17,140 nt of DNA from JBGLNJ01 sp964353405 (GTDB lineage Bacteria; Chloroflexota; Anaerolineae; Fen-1058), in the NCBI GenBank assembly GCA_964353405.1, contig CAYGWJ010000037.1, positions 1 through 17,140 of the forward strand, written 5' to 3'. Below are positions 1-6,668 of this stretch, piece after piece. Both the position numbers and the translations under genes were made by a program. Positions within the stretch are counted from its first letter, which is position 1. Each line of letters starts with the position of its first letter. The notes below the pieces were generated by a model. It had not been told where the DNA came from. It was given only the letters and a program-made list of their open reading frames with translations, and did no database searches.

Positions 1-2
1 TG

Positions 3-1412
3 TGGGAAGTTCCGCAGTCCTTCCGCGAGGATATGCGCGTGCCCGCGCGCATCTATGCCGATGATGAATTGTTGGAAGCGGCGTTGGCGGAGCGCAGCGT
101 TGAGCAACTCGTCAACACGACCACGCTGCCGGGCATTGTCGAGTACGCTCTGGCGATGCCGGATATTCATCAGGGTTACGGATTTCCGATTGGCGGCGTG
201 GCGGCCACACGCTTGCCACACGGCATCATCTCGCCTGGCGGCGTGGGATATGACATTAACTGCGGCGTGCGGGTGATGGGCAGCCACATGACGCGCGACG
301 ACATCGCGCCGCACATTGGCGAGCTGGCGACGGCGCTTTACTACAACTGCCCCAGCGGCGTCGGCGAAAAGGGCAGTATTAGAGTGACCGAGGCCGAGTT
401 TGACGAGTTGTGCGTCAAAGGCGCGCGTTGGGCGTTGGGACGCGGCTATGCCCGACCGGAAGATCTGCAGCGTACCGAAGAGTCCGGCTGTCTGGCCGGA
501 GCTGACCCCGGTAAGGTCAGCAAGCGGGCACGCGAGCGTGGCCGGCCTCAAGTGGGGACGCTGGGCGCAGGCAATCACTTTATCGAAGTGGACGCGGTCA
601 CGGAAATCTATGACGACAAGGCCGCGCGCGCGATGGGCTTGTTCCAAGGGCAGGTTGCTGTGCAGATCCACTGCGGCTCACGCGGGTTTGGTCATCAGAT
701 TTGCACCGACTATGTGGACGAGTTCCAGGCCGCGATCAAGAAATACGACATCAAGCTGCCCGACCGCGAGCTGGTGTGCGCGCCATTCAACTCGCCCGAA
801 GGCCAGAATTATTTCGCGGCGATGGCGTGCGCCGCCAACTATGCGTTTGCCAATCGGCAGGTTTTGCTACACCACATCCGCCGCAGCTTGGAACAAACGT
901 TGGCCGGCAAGGTGAGCGATTGGGATGTCTTTCAAATCTATGACATCGCCCACAACATGGCCAAGGTCGAGACGCACGCGATACAGGGAGAACGTGTCAG
1001 GGTGTGTGTGCACCGCAAGGGCGCGACGCGCGCTTTCGGGCCAGGCTTTGAGGGCCTGCCGCCCGAGTATCGTGACATCGGTCAGCCGGTGCTGGTGCCC
1101 GGCTCGATGGGGACGGCCTCGTTCGTCCTCGTCGGCACGGCTGGCTCGATGGAGCAGACGTTCGGTTCGACCTGCCACGGGGCCGGGCGCGTGATGAGCC
1201 GCGCTCAGGCCAAGCGGCAAGTGCGCGGCGACAAGCTGAGGAGCGAGCTGGAGCACCGGGGCATTGTCGTGCGCGCGGGCTCCTTGCCCGGCCTGGCTGA
1301 AGAAGCGCCTTTAGCTTACAAGGACGTGGACCGCGTCGTCAAGGTTGTCCAACGCGCAGGAATCGCACGCAGAGTGGCGCGGCTGGAGCCGATGGCCGTC
1401 ATCAAGGGTTAA
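3..1412 (+). CDS. rtcB: RNA-splicing ligase RtcB (5' end cut by window edge)
   Basis: RtcB joins RNA 2',3'-cyclic phosphate (or 3'-phosphate) ends to 5'-OH ends, using GTP and Mn2+, in tRNA splicing and RNA repair. The reading frame is already open at the window edge. The codons before the first visible ATG (position 33) read WEVPQSFRED, which fits the usual RtcB N-terminus, so the true start lies upstream and about 470 residues are visible against a family length near 480. Family motifs seen in order are GYDINCGVR (metal-binding Asp and Cys), GAGNHFIEV, HCGSRGFGH, VHRKGATRAF (the His here is the residue that becomes guanylylated), PGSMGTASFVLVGT and STCHGAGRVMSR. No key residue is missing. 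It ends in TAA, 28 nt before the response regulator, so the two are probably co-transcribed. The family assignment is near certain. Confidence 0.97.
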   Translation, partial: WEVPQSFREDMRVPARIYADDELLEAALAERSVEQLVNTTTLPGIVEYALAMPDIHQGYGFPIGGVAATRLPHGIISPGGVGYDINCGVRVMGSHMTRDDIAPHIGELATALYYNCPSGVGEKGSIRVTEAEFDELCVKGARWALGRGYARPEDLQRTEESGCLAGADPGKVSKRARERGRPQVGTLGAGNHFIEVDAVTEIYDDKAARAMGLFQGQVAVQIHCGSRGFGHQICTDYVDEFQAAIKKYDIKLPDRELVCAPFNSPEGQNYFAAMACAANYAFANRQVLLHHIRRSLEQTLAGKVSDWDVFQIYDIAHNMAKVETHAIQGERVRVCVHRKGATRAFGPGFEGLPPEYRDIGQPVLVPGSMGTASFVLVGTAGSMEQTFGSTCHGAGRVMSRAQAKRQVRGDKLRSELEHRGIVVRAGSLPGLAEEAPLAYKDVDRVVKVVQRAGIARRVARLEPMAVIKG

Positions 1413-1440
1413 AGCACGATCCCTTGAGGGGGAGGCGCTC

Positions 1441-2049
1441 ATGTCCGGTGGCGAACTAGTCCTTGTGGTCGAGGATAACCACGATGTCCGCTCGTTCGTG
1501 GTGATGACGCTCACGTCATACGGTTTCCGGGTGATCGAAGCAGGCACAGGCTGGCGAGCGCTGCAGGTCGCGGAAAATACGCCGCCCGACATCTTGCTGC
1601 TGGACTGGCAACTGCCGGACATTACCGGACTGGACGTGTTGCGCGCTTTGCGCGCGGGCGGTTGCATGTCGCCGGCCATCTTGATGACGGGCTACGGATC
1701 AGAAGATCTGGCGATTGTTGCTCTGCGGCTGGGCGCGCGCGATTACCTGACCAAGCCCTTTAGCGCCGAAGAATTGACGGGGGCCGTCGAAACGGCGCTC
1801 GCTGAAACCCGCCTTCGCCGCGAGCGGGACGCGCTCCTGGCACAATTGGCCGAGGCCCTCCCATGGCGAGACAACACCACGCGGCAGTTGGCGATTGCCA
1901 AAAGCTACCTGTACAGGCTTGCGCTTCTCACAGAAGGGTTGAAGCTGAATCGAGAGCAAAACTGGGCTGCGCGCATTGAGGAAGCGCAGAGGTACATCCG
2001 ACAAATCGCCGAGGCGATGAGAGGTCTGCCCCCTCCGGTCCGCAAATGA
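1441..2049 (+). CDS. Response regulator, receiver domain with helical C-terminal extension
   Basis: This 202-residue protein has a complete CheY-like receiver domain in residues 6-122: acidic pair at E11/D12, phospho-acceptor D55 (LLLDWQLPD), T83 (LMTGYG) and K105 (YLTKPF). Residues 123-202 are predicted to be helical and charged. They contain no recognisable DNA-binding, cyclase, GGDEF or kinase motif, so the output is probably protein-protein contact. I chose the ATG at 1441 because GAGGGGGAGG lies just upstream and the receiver fold begins a few residues later. A longer in-frame start at 1345 would overlap rtcB. No partner histidine kinase is visible. The link with rtcB is positional only, and the signal and target are unknown. 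Confidence 0.9.
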   Translation: MSGGELVLVVEDNHDVRSFVVMTLTSYGFRVIEAGTGWRALQVAENTPPDILLLDWQLPDITGLDVLRALRAGGCMSPAILMTGYGSEDLAIVALRLGARDYLTKPFSAEELTGAVETALAETRLRRERDALLAQLAEALPWRDNTTRQLAIAKSYLYRLALLTEGLKLNREQNWAARIEEAQRYIRQIAEAMRGLPPPVRK

Positions 2050-2056
2050 CCACACC

Positions 2057-2075
2057 GCCCGGCGACAGGCCGGGC
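2057..2075 (+). terminator. Possible terminator of rtcB-response regulator unit
   Basis: A perfect 7-bp stem, GCCCGGC/GCCGGGC, with loop GACAG begins 8 nt after the response-regulator stop codon and is followed by TTGTATT. The T-tract is poor, so this is a plausible but weak intrinsic terminator. It faces the ssrA terminator hairpin in a convergent arrangement. Confidence 0.5.
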
Positions 2076-2091
2076 TTGTATTGCACATGCA

Positions 2092-2124
2092 AGAACCCCG
2101 TCTTCTTTGAGAAGGCGGGGTTCT
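2092..2124 (-). terminator. Hairpin at the 3' end of ssrA, probable terminator
   Basis: Fourteen base pairs (one of them G-U) join the arm starting AGAACCCCG to the arm ending CGGGGTTCT, around a 5-nt loop TTTGA. The hairpin begins 4 nt beyond the tmRNA discriminator base. On the minus strand the stem is followed by TTGCATG, so the U-tract is short. It may act on both converging transcripts. Confidence 0.65.
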
Positions 2125-2128
2125 GGTG

Positions 2129-2567
2129 TGGAGGTGGCGAGAGTTGAACTCGCGTCCGAAGAATTCGGCCAAAAGTGACTACGAGCGTATTCAACTGTTG
2201 CGGCGCGTAAGCCCCTGGAAAGTCCCAGGGGTGAACGCGCCCTGTCGCCCGGCGCATCACACAATTGACGAGGCGGTGCGCGGGCCAGCCCTTGTGTCTT
2301 GGGTCAGCTCAAGGGCGTCGGCTGACCGCACACTGGCATTGATGACACCCAACATCCGGCCCACCAGCACGAGGCCAGAGTGGGCGGGTCACCCGCAGGT
2401 GACCGGCGAGGTTTCAACTACACAGCCAACGAGAGGGCCGCATAATTGGAAACGCCCGCGTAGACAGGTGTTTTGGCACCTAAGTGTTTGCTCCGTTGTT
2501 AACGAGGCCAGAGCGCCCCGGCTCGCCACTCGTAACCAGCCTTCCCCGTCGAAGCCGGTACACCCCC
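2129..2567 (-). ncRNA. ssrA: Transfer-messenger RNA (tmRNA)
   Basis: tmRNA enters ribosomes stalled on broken mRNAs, acts first as tRNA-Ala and then as mRNA, and adds a degradation tag. On the minus strand the RNA begins GGGGGTG, then TACCGGCTTCGACGGGG, the characteristic tmRNA 5' segment. It ends with a T arm (stem GCGAG/CTCGC around TTCAACT) followed by CACCTCC and discriminator A at 2129. GGGGGUG and CACCUCC pair over all seven positions (one G-U), closing the acceptor stem. The next genomic bases are CAC, so the 3' CCA appears not to be encoded. At about 439 nt it is somewhat longer than the usual 350-400 nt. SmpB, its obligate partner, is encoded about 2.2 kb away. Confidence 0.96.
2418..2477 (-). 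other. tmRNA tag reading frame (AKTPVYAGVSNYAALSLAV, stop TAG)
   Basis: Inside ssrA the resume codon is most likely GCC at 2477-2475. It opens a 19-codon frame ending in TAG at 2420-2418. The C-terminal stretch NYAALSLAV resembles the canonical YALAA ending, which identifies the frame. The upstream alternative GCA AAC ACT TAG stops after three codons. The last residue is Val rather than Ala. Confidence 0.85.
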
Positions 2568-2578
2568 ATGACAGCTAT

Positions 2579-2607
2579 ATTATACACCAGACCTGACAGT
2601 TCATCAA
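2579..2607 (-). promoter_or_regulatory. Sigma-70-type promoter of ssrA
   Basis: On the minus strand, TTGATG (2607-2602, 4/6 of TTGACA), a 17-nt spacer and a perfect TATAAT (2584-2579) lie upstream of the tmRNA. Transcription would begin about 5 nt before the mature 5' end, which RNase P would then generate. Confidence 0.8.
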
Positions 2608-2620
2608 GACACAACTACGT

Positions 2621-2669
2621 GGAGTCCTCAACTTGTTGAGGCAGTGGCCCGAACAAGTTCGGGAGTCCG
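2621..2669. repeat. Paired perfect hairpins between ssrA and sufT
   Basis: Two 16-nt palindromes lie 6 nt apart: CCTCAACTTGTTGAGG (2626-2641) and CCCGAACAAGTTCGGG (2648-2663). Each has 7-bp arms and a 2-nt loop, and direct repeats GGAGTCC and GGAGTCCG sit at the outer edges. The unit lies downstream of sufT and upstream of the ssrA promoter. There is no T-tract on either strand, so it looks more like a dispersed palindromic repeat or a transcript-end stabiliser than a terminator. Confidence 0.6.
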
Positions 2670-2724
2670 ATAAGATGTTGGTAATCACCAGTCGTGAAAG
2701 CACGTTGCCGCTGTCAGGCGCAAA

Positions 2725-3045
2725 TCAGAACAATCCCCACTCTTGAGGAGCACCGCCCTCCATCATCGAAGGGTCCCACATTTCCATTGCCATTGTCACA
2801 CGCGCGGGCTTGTTGGTCGCCTTTTCCGTGGCGCGGCGAACCTGCTCCAGCATCGCCGGCCCGTAGGGACAAAACGGCGTCGTGAGAAGCATGGTGATTT
2901 CGGTCAGGTCGGGCTGAAAGTCAAGCTTCCGGATCAGCCCAAGCTCAATCACACTCATGCCCAGCTCGGGGTCGTACACGTTGCGCAAGGCTGTCTTGAC
3001 CTGTTCCTCGAGATCAGTCGTATCGGCTTGCAGTTGTTCGCTCAT
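2725..3045 (-). CDS. sufT: SufT, MIP18/DUF59 family Fe-S assembly factor
   Basis: This 106-residue protein is a single MIP18/DUF59 domain, a family that helps mature Fe-S proteins and is often found with suf genes. Diagnostic motifs are YDPELGMSVIELGLI (residues 24-38) and TTPFCPYGPAM (55-65), with the conserved Cys59. The C-terminal MEMWDPSMM and WGLF are also typical. The ATG at 3045 is chosen because it overlaps the stop of sufR as ATGA and gives the expected length; an upstream in-frame start at 3093 would lie inside sufR. The overlap implies translational coupling, so the factor is made together with the SufR-like regulator. It may act as an accessory factor for delivering clusters made by the SUF operon encoded at 9135-16758. 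Confidence 0.92.
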   Translation of the reverse strand: MSEQLQADTTDLEEQVKTALRNVYDPELGMSVIELGLIRKLDFQPDLTEITMLLTTPFCPYGPAMLEQVRRATEKATNKPARVTMAMEMWDPSMMEGGAPQEWGLF

Positions 3046-3689
3046 GGTTTTTCCATCCTCTCTTGAGACTCTGGGCTGACGATGAAGGTGCACACGTCGT
3101 CGCCGCGCAAAACACAGCCTTCACGCTCGACCGGGGCCAGCAAAGTTGCACTGATGAGGTTGAGGTCAAGGTCGCACACTTCAGGGTGCCGCTCGACGAC
3201 ATAGTAATAGGGGCAGCCATACTGCGTCAATCTAAATTGTCCGCCGACTTTATCCACGCGCGCTAAAAAGCCCTCCTCGCCCAACAACGTGATCAGCGCC
3301 TCGACTTTATGATCGAGGCTCTTGCCTTCCAATGCCGGGGCATGTTCAGAAGCGATATCATTAGCAATGCGCGCGAACAGTTCCGAGATTTCTTGCTCGG
3401 TCAAGCGCGATTTGAGCTCATCCAGCAGCCGGTCGGCCAGGCGGTGATAGGATTGTGGGAAAAGTTCGCGGGCGCTGTCGCGCAGAGAATAGACATAGTG
3501 AGGTCGGCCTACACTCCGGCGCACCGGTTGCGGCTCAACCAATCCTTCGCGCTGCAACACGTTGAGGTGGTAATGAATGCTGACCGGCGACATGCCCAGA
3601 GCCTTGCTCAATTCTTGGGCGCTGGCCTGTCCGCTCTCGCGCAAATGCTGGAGAATACCCCACCGTGTATCCTGAATCGCGATGTTCAT
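3042..3689 (-). CDS. sufR: SufR-like Fe-S-sensing transcriptional repressor (ArsR/MarR-type winged helix)
   Basis: This 215-residue protein has an N-terminal winged helix at about residues 8-70 (recognition region GMSPVSIHYHLNVLQREGLV, wing RRSVGRPHYVYSL), a helical middle region, and a C-terminal cysteine region. The cysteines are C159, C172, C192 and C200. The spacings C-X12-C and C-X27-C match, from memory, the three cysteines (164, 177, 205) reported to matter for cluster binding in cyanobacterial SufR. The fourth cysteine is displaced. SufR represses suf genes when loaded with its cluster. I prefer the ATG at 3689, which has GGTGAG just upstream; an in-frame ATG at 3707 adds six residues. 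Its promoter shares a 34-nt box with the suf operon promoter, which supports autoregulation and control of suf. Confidence 0.88.
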   Translation of the reverse strand: MNIAIQDTRWGILQHLRESGQASAQELSKALGMSPVSIHYHLNVLQREGLVEPQPVRRSVGRPHYVYSLRDSARELFPQSYHRLADRLLDELKSRLTEQEISELFARIANDIASEHAPALEGKSLDHKVEALITLLGEEGFLARVDKVGGQFRLTQYGCPYYYVVERHPEVCDLDLNLISATLLAPVEREGCVLRGDDVCTFIVSPESQERMEKP

Positions 3690-3720
3690 TTCACTCACCC
3701 ATCCCACACTACTAGGAGAC

Positions 3721-3828
3721 TGTCGGAGAGAACCCTGACGGGCCGGAATCGAGGCTTCAGCCGGTGAGCACGCAACGATTTTCGGCCAAAACCGGCTAAA
3801 GCCTAGACTCCGAAACGCCTCTCCGACA
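3721..3828. repeat. Nested hairpin repeat in the sufR leader (family copy 1)
   Basis: The outer arms TGTCGGAGAG (3721-3730) and CTCTCCGACA (3819-3828) are perfectly complementary. The inner arms, 3745-3765 (containing AGGCTTCAGCCGGT) and 3791-3811 (containing ACCGGCTAAAGCCT), pair at 18 of 21 positions. The structure lies between the sufR promoter and start codon, so it is transcribed. A relative lies in the suf operon leader at 16816-16906. Confidence 0.75.
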
Positions 3829-3849
3829 AGCTGCTAGAACGTAGGTGAA

Positions 3850-3878
3850 ATTATAGCAGATGTAGCGCGGTTTGTCAA
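3850..3878 (-). promoter_or_regulatory. Consensus promoter of sufR-sufT
   Basis: On the minus strand, TTGACA (3878-3873), a 17-nt spacer and TATAAT (3855-3850) match the sigma-70 consensus at all 12 positions. Transcription should begin near 3843, giving a leader of about 150 nt before sufR. A promoter this strong is what one expects for a tightly repressed gene. Confidence 0.88.
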
Positions 3879-3906
3879 TAAGTGTAATAGTTATCATATT
3901 TATTAG
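3873..3906 (-). promoter_or_regulatory. Candidate SufR operator at the sufR promoter
   Basis: This 34-nt AT-rich box covers the -35 hexamer and the DNA just upstream. It aligns without gaps to 16951-16984 at the suf promoter, with 26 of 34 identical bases. Invariant blocks are TGTCAATA, TATCATA and TTATTAG (plus-strand reading). I see only a partial dyad (AATA...TATT), so the exact half-sites are not defined. Confidence 0.65.
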
Positions 3907-3933
3907 CTCGAGCGGATTGCCGAGTGAGGCAAC

Positions 3934-4782
3934 TTACCACGTGGCGGAGGGGAAGGTGCAGATGCTTGCACTGACACCGACGCGCCTGTACATCTGCACG
4001 CCCGTAAACCGCTCGCCCAGGAGGCCATCGTAGATAGCCCAGCTTCGGCCGCGAATGGTGGATTCCGCTCCGGGGCGGCGGAACGGTGTAGAATTGTCCA
4101 GCCGGTGATAGAGGGCGCCGCCGGGGCGAAACTCGCGGTTGATCCATTCCATCTTGGCGCGTCCCTGGGTATAGGCACAGCCATACCTCTCAAAGAGGAG
4201 CGCAGTGTGATAGCCGAGCGGCTCCATGAAGAATATCTGATGGCCTAGCCGCGAGACAAATGCCTCAAAGGCCGGGATGAGCTTGCGCGTGAGTCGGAGG
4301 CCGCGCCGCGTCTGGTTAGGAGCAAGACCTGCCTTCATCGCGGCTACTTCGGCCTCGACGTTGCGCTTGTCCGTGCCGGACTTGGTCATCTCGCTATCCG
4401 AGTACTTGTCAATGTCAAAGCGCGGCGAGTTCGGGTCATTCACTACAAAGAAGAGGACGGAGAGTTGGTTGTTGGCTGTGTCGGCCATTTGCAGATAGAG
4501 CAGGGCGTCTTGAGCGCCGATCTGATGCCACAGCTTGATTTCAAAAGAACTGGTTCCATGGGCGCCGATGAATTGCACCACACGGACACCCGCCGGGTCG
4601 CAGAGCGTTCGCGGATCAACGTTGTATTGCAGGAGCAATTCGTCGGGGACAAGTGTACGATAGATGGCTTCCTGCATAGCTGCGTCCAGTTCATTGATGC
4701 TGCGAATGGAATAGAGCGGCAGGCCACCCACGACAAATCGCTTGGCCGTGGCAAAGTCTGGGGCAACGGGCGGCGCTTTCAC
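3934..4782 (-). CDS. Protein of unknown function, translationally coupled to SmpB
   Basis: I do not recognise this 282-residue protein. It starts with GTG, and the start overlaps the smpB stop by 4 nt (GTGA), so the two should be made together. No signal peptide or membrane segment is evident; it looks soluble and cytosolic. The first 120 residues alternate strand and helix (YSIRSINELDAAMQ, LLYLQMADTANNQLSVLFFVV). A basic stretch TRRGLRLTRKLI follows at about residues 158-169. The last 100 residues are rich in aromatics and Gly (FFMEPLGYHTALLFERYGCAYTQ as the core). No nuclease, GTPase, helicase or acetyltransferase motif can be assigned with confidence. Its position suggests a role linked to ribosome rescue, but that is guilt by association only. 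Confidence 0.8.
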   Translation of the reverse strand: MKAPPVAPDFATAKRFVVGGLPLYSIRSINELDAAMQEAIYRTLVPDELLLQYNVDPRTLCDPAGVRVVQFIGAHGTSSFEIKLWHQIGAQDALLYLQMADTANNQLSVLFFVVNDPNSPRFDIDKYSDSEMTKSGTDKRNVEAEVAAMKAGLAPNQTRRGLRLTRKLIPAFEAFVSRLGHQIFFMEPLGYHTALLFERYGCAYTQGRAKMEWINREFRPGGALYHRLDNSTPFRRPGAESTIRGRSWAIYDGLLGERFTGVQMYRRVGVSASICTFPSATW

Positions 4783-5240
4783 CGGCTGCGCTCCTTGAGC
4801 GCCCGCTCGATCTGCCGACCGGCCTCGCGTTTGGTGATGGCCTCGCGCTTGTCGTACTGGCGCTTGCCACGCGCCAGCGCAATTTCGACCTTGGCGCGAC
4901 GATTCTTGAGATAGATCTTGAGGGGAATGATGGTGTAGCCTCGCTCCTGCACGCGGTTCAAGAGTTTGGCAATCTCCTTGCGATTCAGGAGCAGTTTGCG
5001 AGGCCGGAGCGGGTCGTGCCCTTCACGCCCGGAGGGTTCATAAGCCGCGATGTGCGTATTGACCAGCCACAGTTCCGAGCCGCGCACCTGCACATAACCT
5101 TCTCGCAGGTTGGCTTGCCCTGCGCGGATAGACTTGATTTCTGTGCCGAGCAGCACCAGCCCAGCCTCGAAGCGATCTTCGAGGGTATAGTCGTGAGTGG
5201 CTTTGCGGTTGGTCGCAACGATTTTGATGCCGGTGTCCAT
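4779..5240 (-). CDS. smpB: SsrA-binding protein SmpB
   Basis: SmpB binds the tRNA-like part of tmRNA and takes it to the stalled ribosome, where its C-terminal tail occupies the empty mRNA channel. The 153-residue product has the expected length and family landmarks: NRKATHDY near the start, the LLGTEIKSIRAGQANLREGY beta-barrel segment, LLLNRKEI, IIPLKIYLKN, and the basic tail beginning GKRQYDKRE. The ATG at 5240 is chosen because the conserved fold begins at once after it; an in-frame start at 5312 would add 24 atypical residues overlapping a hairpin. It lies 75 nt after the second S41 protease and overlaps the following unknown gene by 4 nt. Its RNA partner, ssrA, is at 2129-2567 on the same strand. 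Confidence 0.97.
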   Translation of the reverse strand: MDTGIKIVATNRKATHDYTLEDRFEAGLVLLGTEIKSIRAGQANLREGYVQVRGSELWLVNTHIAAYEPSGREGHDPLRPRKLLLNRKEIAKLLNRVQERGYTIIPLKIYLKNRRAKVEIALARGKRQYDKREAITKREAGRQIERALKERSR

Positions 5241-5272
5241 GAATGTTCTCAGCCAGACTCTGTCACGTGATG

Positions 5273-5313
5273 TGTGCTGCGTGAGGTGGACCGTGATCCG
5301 CTCACGCAGCACA
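5273..5313. repeat. Long perfect hairpin between ctp2 and smpB
   Basis: The arms TGTGCTGCGTGAG (5273-5285) and CTCACGCAGCACA (5301-5313) pair over 13 bp, with a 15-nt loop. The hairpin begins 2 nt beyond the ctp2 stop codon on the minus strand. No T-tract follows in that direction, so it may be a processing or stability element, or a leaky attenuator ahead of smpB. A palindrome TCACGTGA follows at 5263-5270. Confidence 0.65.
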
Positions 5314-5315
5314 TT

Positions 5316-6647
5316 TCATTTGCCGTTGATGAGATATTGTACGGCGCGATCGAGCTGCGGGTCGCGCCCGGCCGTGGCGTCGTCCTGCGTCCTCGGCACG
5401 GCGATGTCGGGCGTAAGGCCTTGGCCGTCAATCTGGCGATCGTTGGGCGTGAACCAGTGGGCAATCGTCACGCGCAGCTCGGAGCCATCTGAAAGCTGAT
5501 GCGGCAACTGCACCGAGCCTTTGCCGAAAGTCGTTTCACCTATCAACTTGGCCCGTCCGCGATCCTGCAGCGCGCCCGCGACGATTTCGGACGCACTGGC
5601 CGAGCCACCATTCACCAACACGACCAGCGGGATGTCCTGCGCCGCGCCTTTCGCGGTCGCGCGGAATGTCTGGCCGTTTCCATCTCGGTCTTTATCGCTG
5701 GCGATCACGCCGCCATCGAGGAAAATGTCGGCCACCTGGATGGATTGCTGCAGGTAACCGCCGGGGTTGTCGCGCAGGTCGAGGATCAGGCCTGTGGGCT
5801 TTTTGGCCAGCAAGTCTTGAATCGCGCTTTCGAGCTGGCTAGAGGTATTGGGCGAGTCAAATCTCGACAGGCTGACGTAAGCGACATTGCCCTCCAGCAT
5901 CTTGCTCTGGACAAGTGGAATCGTAATCTTGGCGCGCGTCACGCTGATTTCCAGAGGCTTGGCTTCGCCCTTGCGCATGATAGACAGTTTGACGCTGGTG
6001 CCGGCCGGGCCGCGAATGAGCGCGATCGCTTCGTACGCACTGAAACCGACGATGGAGCGCCCATCCACGGCGATGACGGCATCGCCCTCTTTGAGGCCAG
6101 CTTTTTCGGCGGGCTGCCCAGGATACAGGCGCATGATTTCGAGCACATTGTCCTGGTTGACCCGCACCACCGCGCCGATGCCCTCAAAGGACCCTGACGA
6201 GTCTTGGTTCATGATCTTGGCAATCTCGGGCTCGATAAGGCCAGTGTTCTTGTCATCCAGTGTTGCCAGCACACCCCGGATGGCCGCCCGCGCCATCTTG
6301 GTCGGCTCGGGCAGGTCGCCATAGTATTCGTCTTTGAGCAGCCGCCACGCTTCCCAAAAAATCTGGAAAGCTGCCTCTTCGTCGCTCGACGCGCCGCTCG
6401 AGGCAGCGGGTGTAGCGGTCGCGCGCGGCGCCCTGGTCGGTACGGCTGGTAGGGTCGGTCGTGGCGTCGGCGTTGCTTCGATGGATGGCGCAGCAGGCGA
6501 CGACTGAACTGCAGCGACGGCGCCCGGTGCGTTCATCACGCCGGCGCTGTAGCCGCTTCCGAATCCAACCAGGTAGGCCACACCCGCGACCAACGCCACC
6601 AGCACCGATATCACCAAAAGCTTGAGCATGCCCTTTAGAAAATCCAT
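5316..6647 (-). CDS. S41 family C-terminal processing (tail-specific) protease, paralog 2
   Basis: This 443-residue protein has an N-terminal membrane anchor (about residues 8-29), a Pro/Ala/Thr/Ser-rich linker (about 40-90), a PDZ domain (about 150-235; GIGAVV, GLKEGDAVIAVDG) and an S41 catalytic domain. The catalytic pair fits Ser351 in GGSASASEIVAGAL and Lys376 in FGKGSVQ, exactly 25 residues apart as in CtpB and Prc, with Gln380 also present. Such enzymes cleave proteins from the C-terminus, outside the cytoplasmic membrane. The ATG at 6647 has AGAGGTGATGG upstream. It follows its paralog by 21 nt, so the pair is an operon. The cytosolic ribosome-rescue gene smpB follows after a 75-nt gap holding a hairpin. 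Confidence 0.95.
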   Translation of the reverse strand: MDFLKGMLKLLVISVLVALVAGVAYLVGFGSGYSAGVMNAPGAVAAVQSSPAAPSIEATPTPRPTLPAVPTRAPRATATPAASSGASSDEEAAFQIFWEAWRLLKDEYYGDLPEPTKMARAAIRGVLATLDDKNTGLIEPEIAKIMNQDSSGSFEGIGAVVRVNQDNVLEIMRLYPGQPAEKAGLKEGDAVIAVDGRSIVGFSAYEAIALIRGPAGTSVKLSIMRKGEAKPLEISVTRAKITIPLVQSKMLEGNVAYVSLSRFDSPNTSSQLESAIQDLLAKKPTGLILDLRDNPGGYLQQSIQVADIFLDGGVIASDKDRDGNGQTFRATAKGAAQDIPLVVLVNGGSASASEIVAGALQDRGRAKLIGETTFGKGSVQLPHQLSDGSELRVTIAHWFTPNDRQIDGQGLTPDIAVPRTQDDATAGRDPQLDRAVQYLINGK

Positions 6648-6668
6648 TCCATCACCTCTACCATCCAG

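Noticed and set aside
2126..2596. Open frames on both strands across 1905-2596
   Set aside because: They coincide with the tmRNA gene, whose acceptor stem, T arm and tag frame are all identifiable.
5241..5312. 24-residue N-terminal extension of SmpB
   Set aside because: It overlaps the 13-bp hairpin, matches no SmpB N-terminus and has no clear ribosome-binding site.
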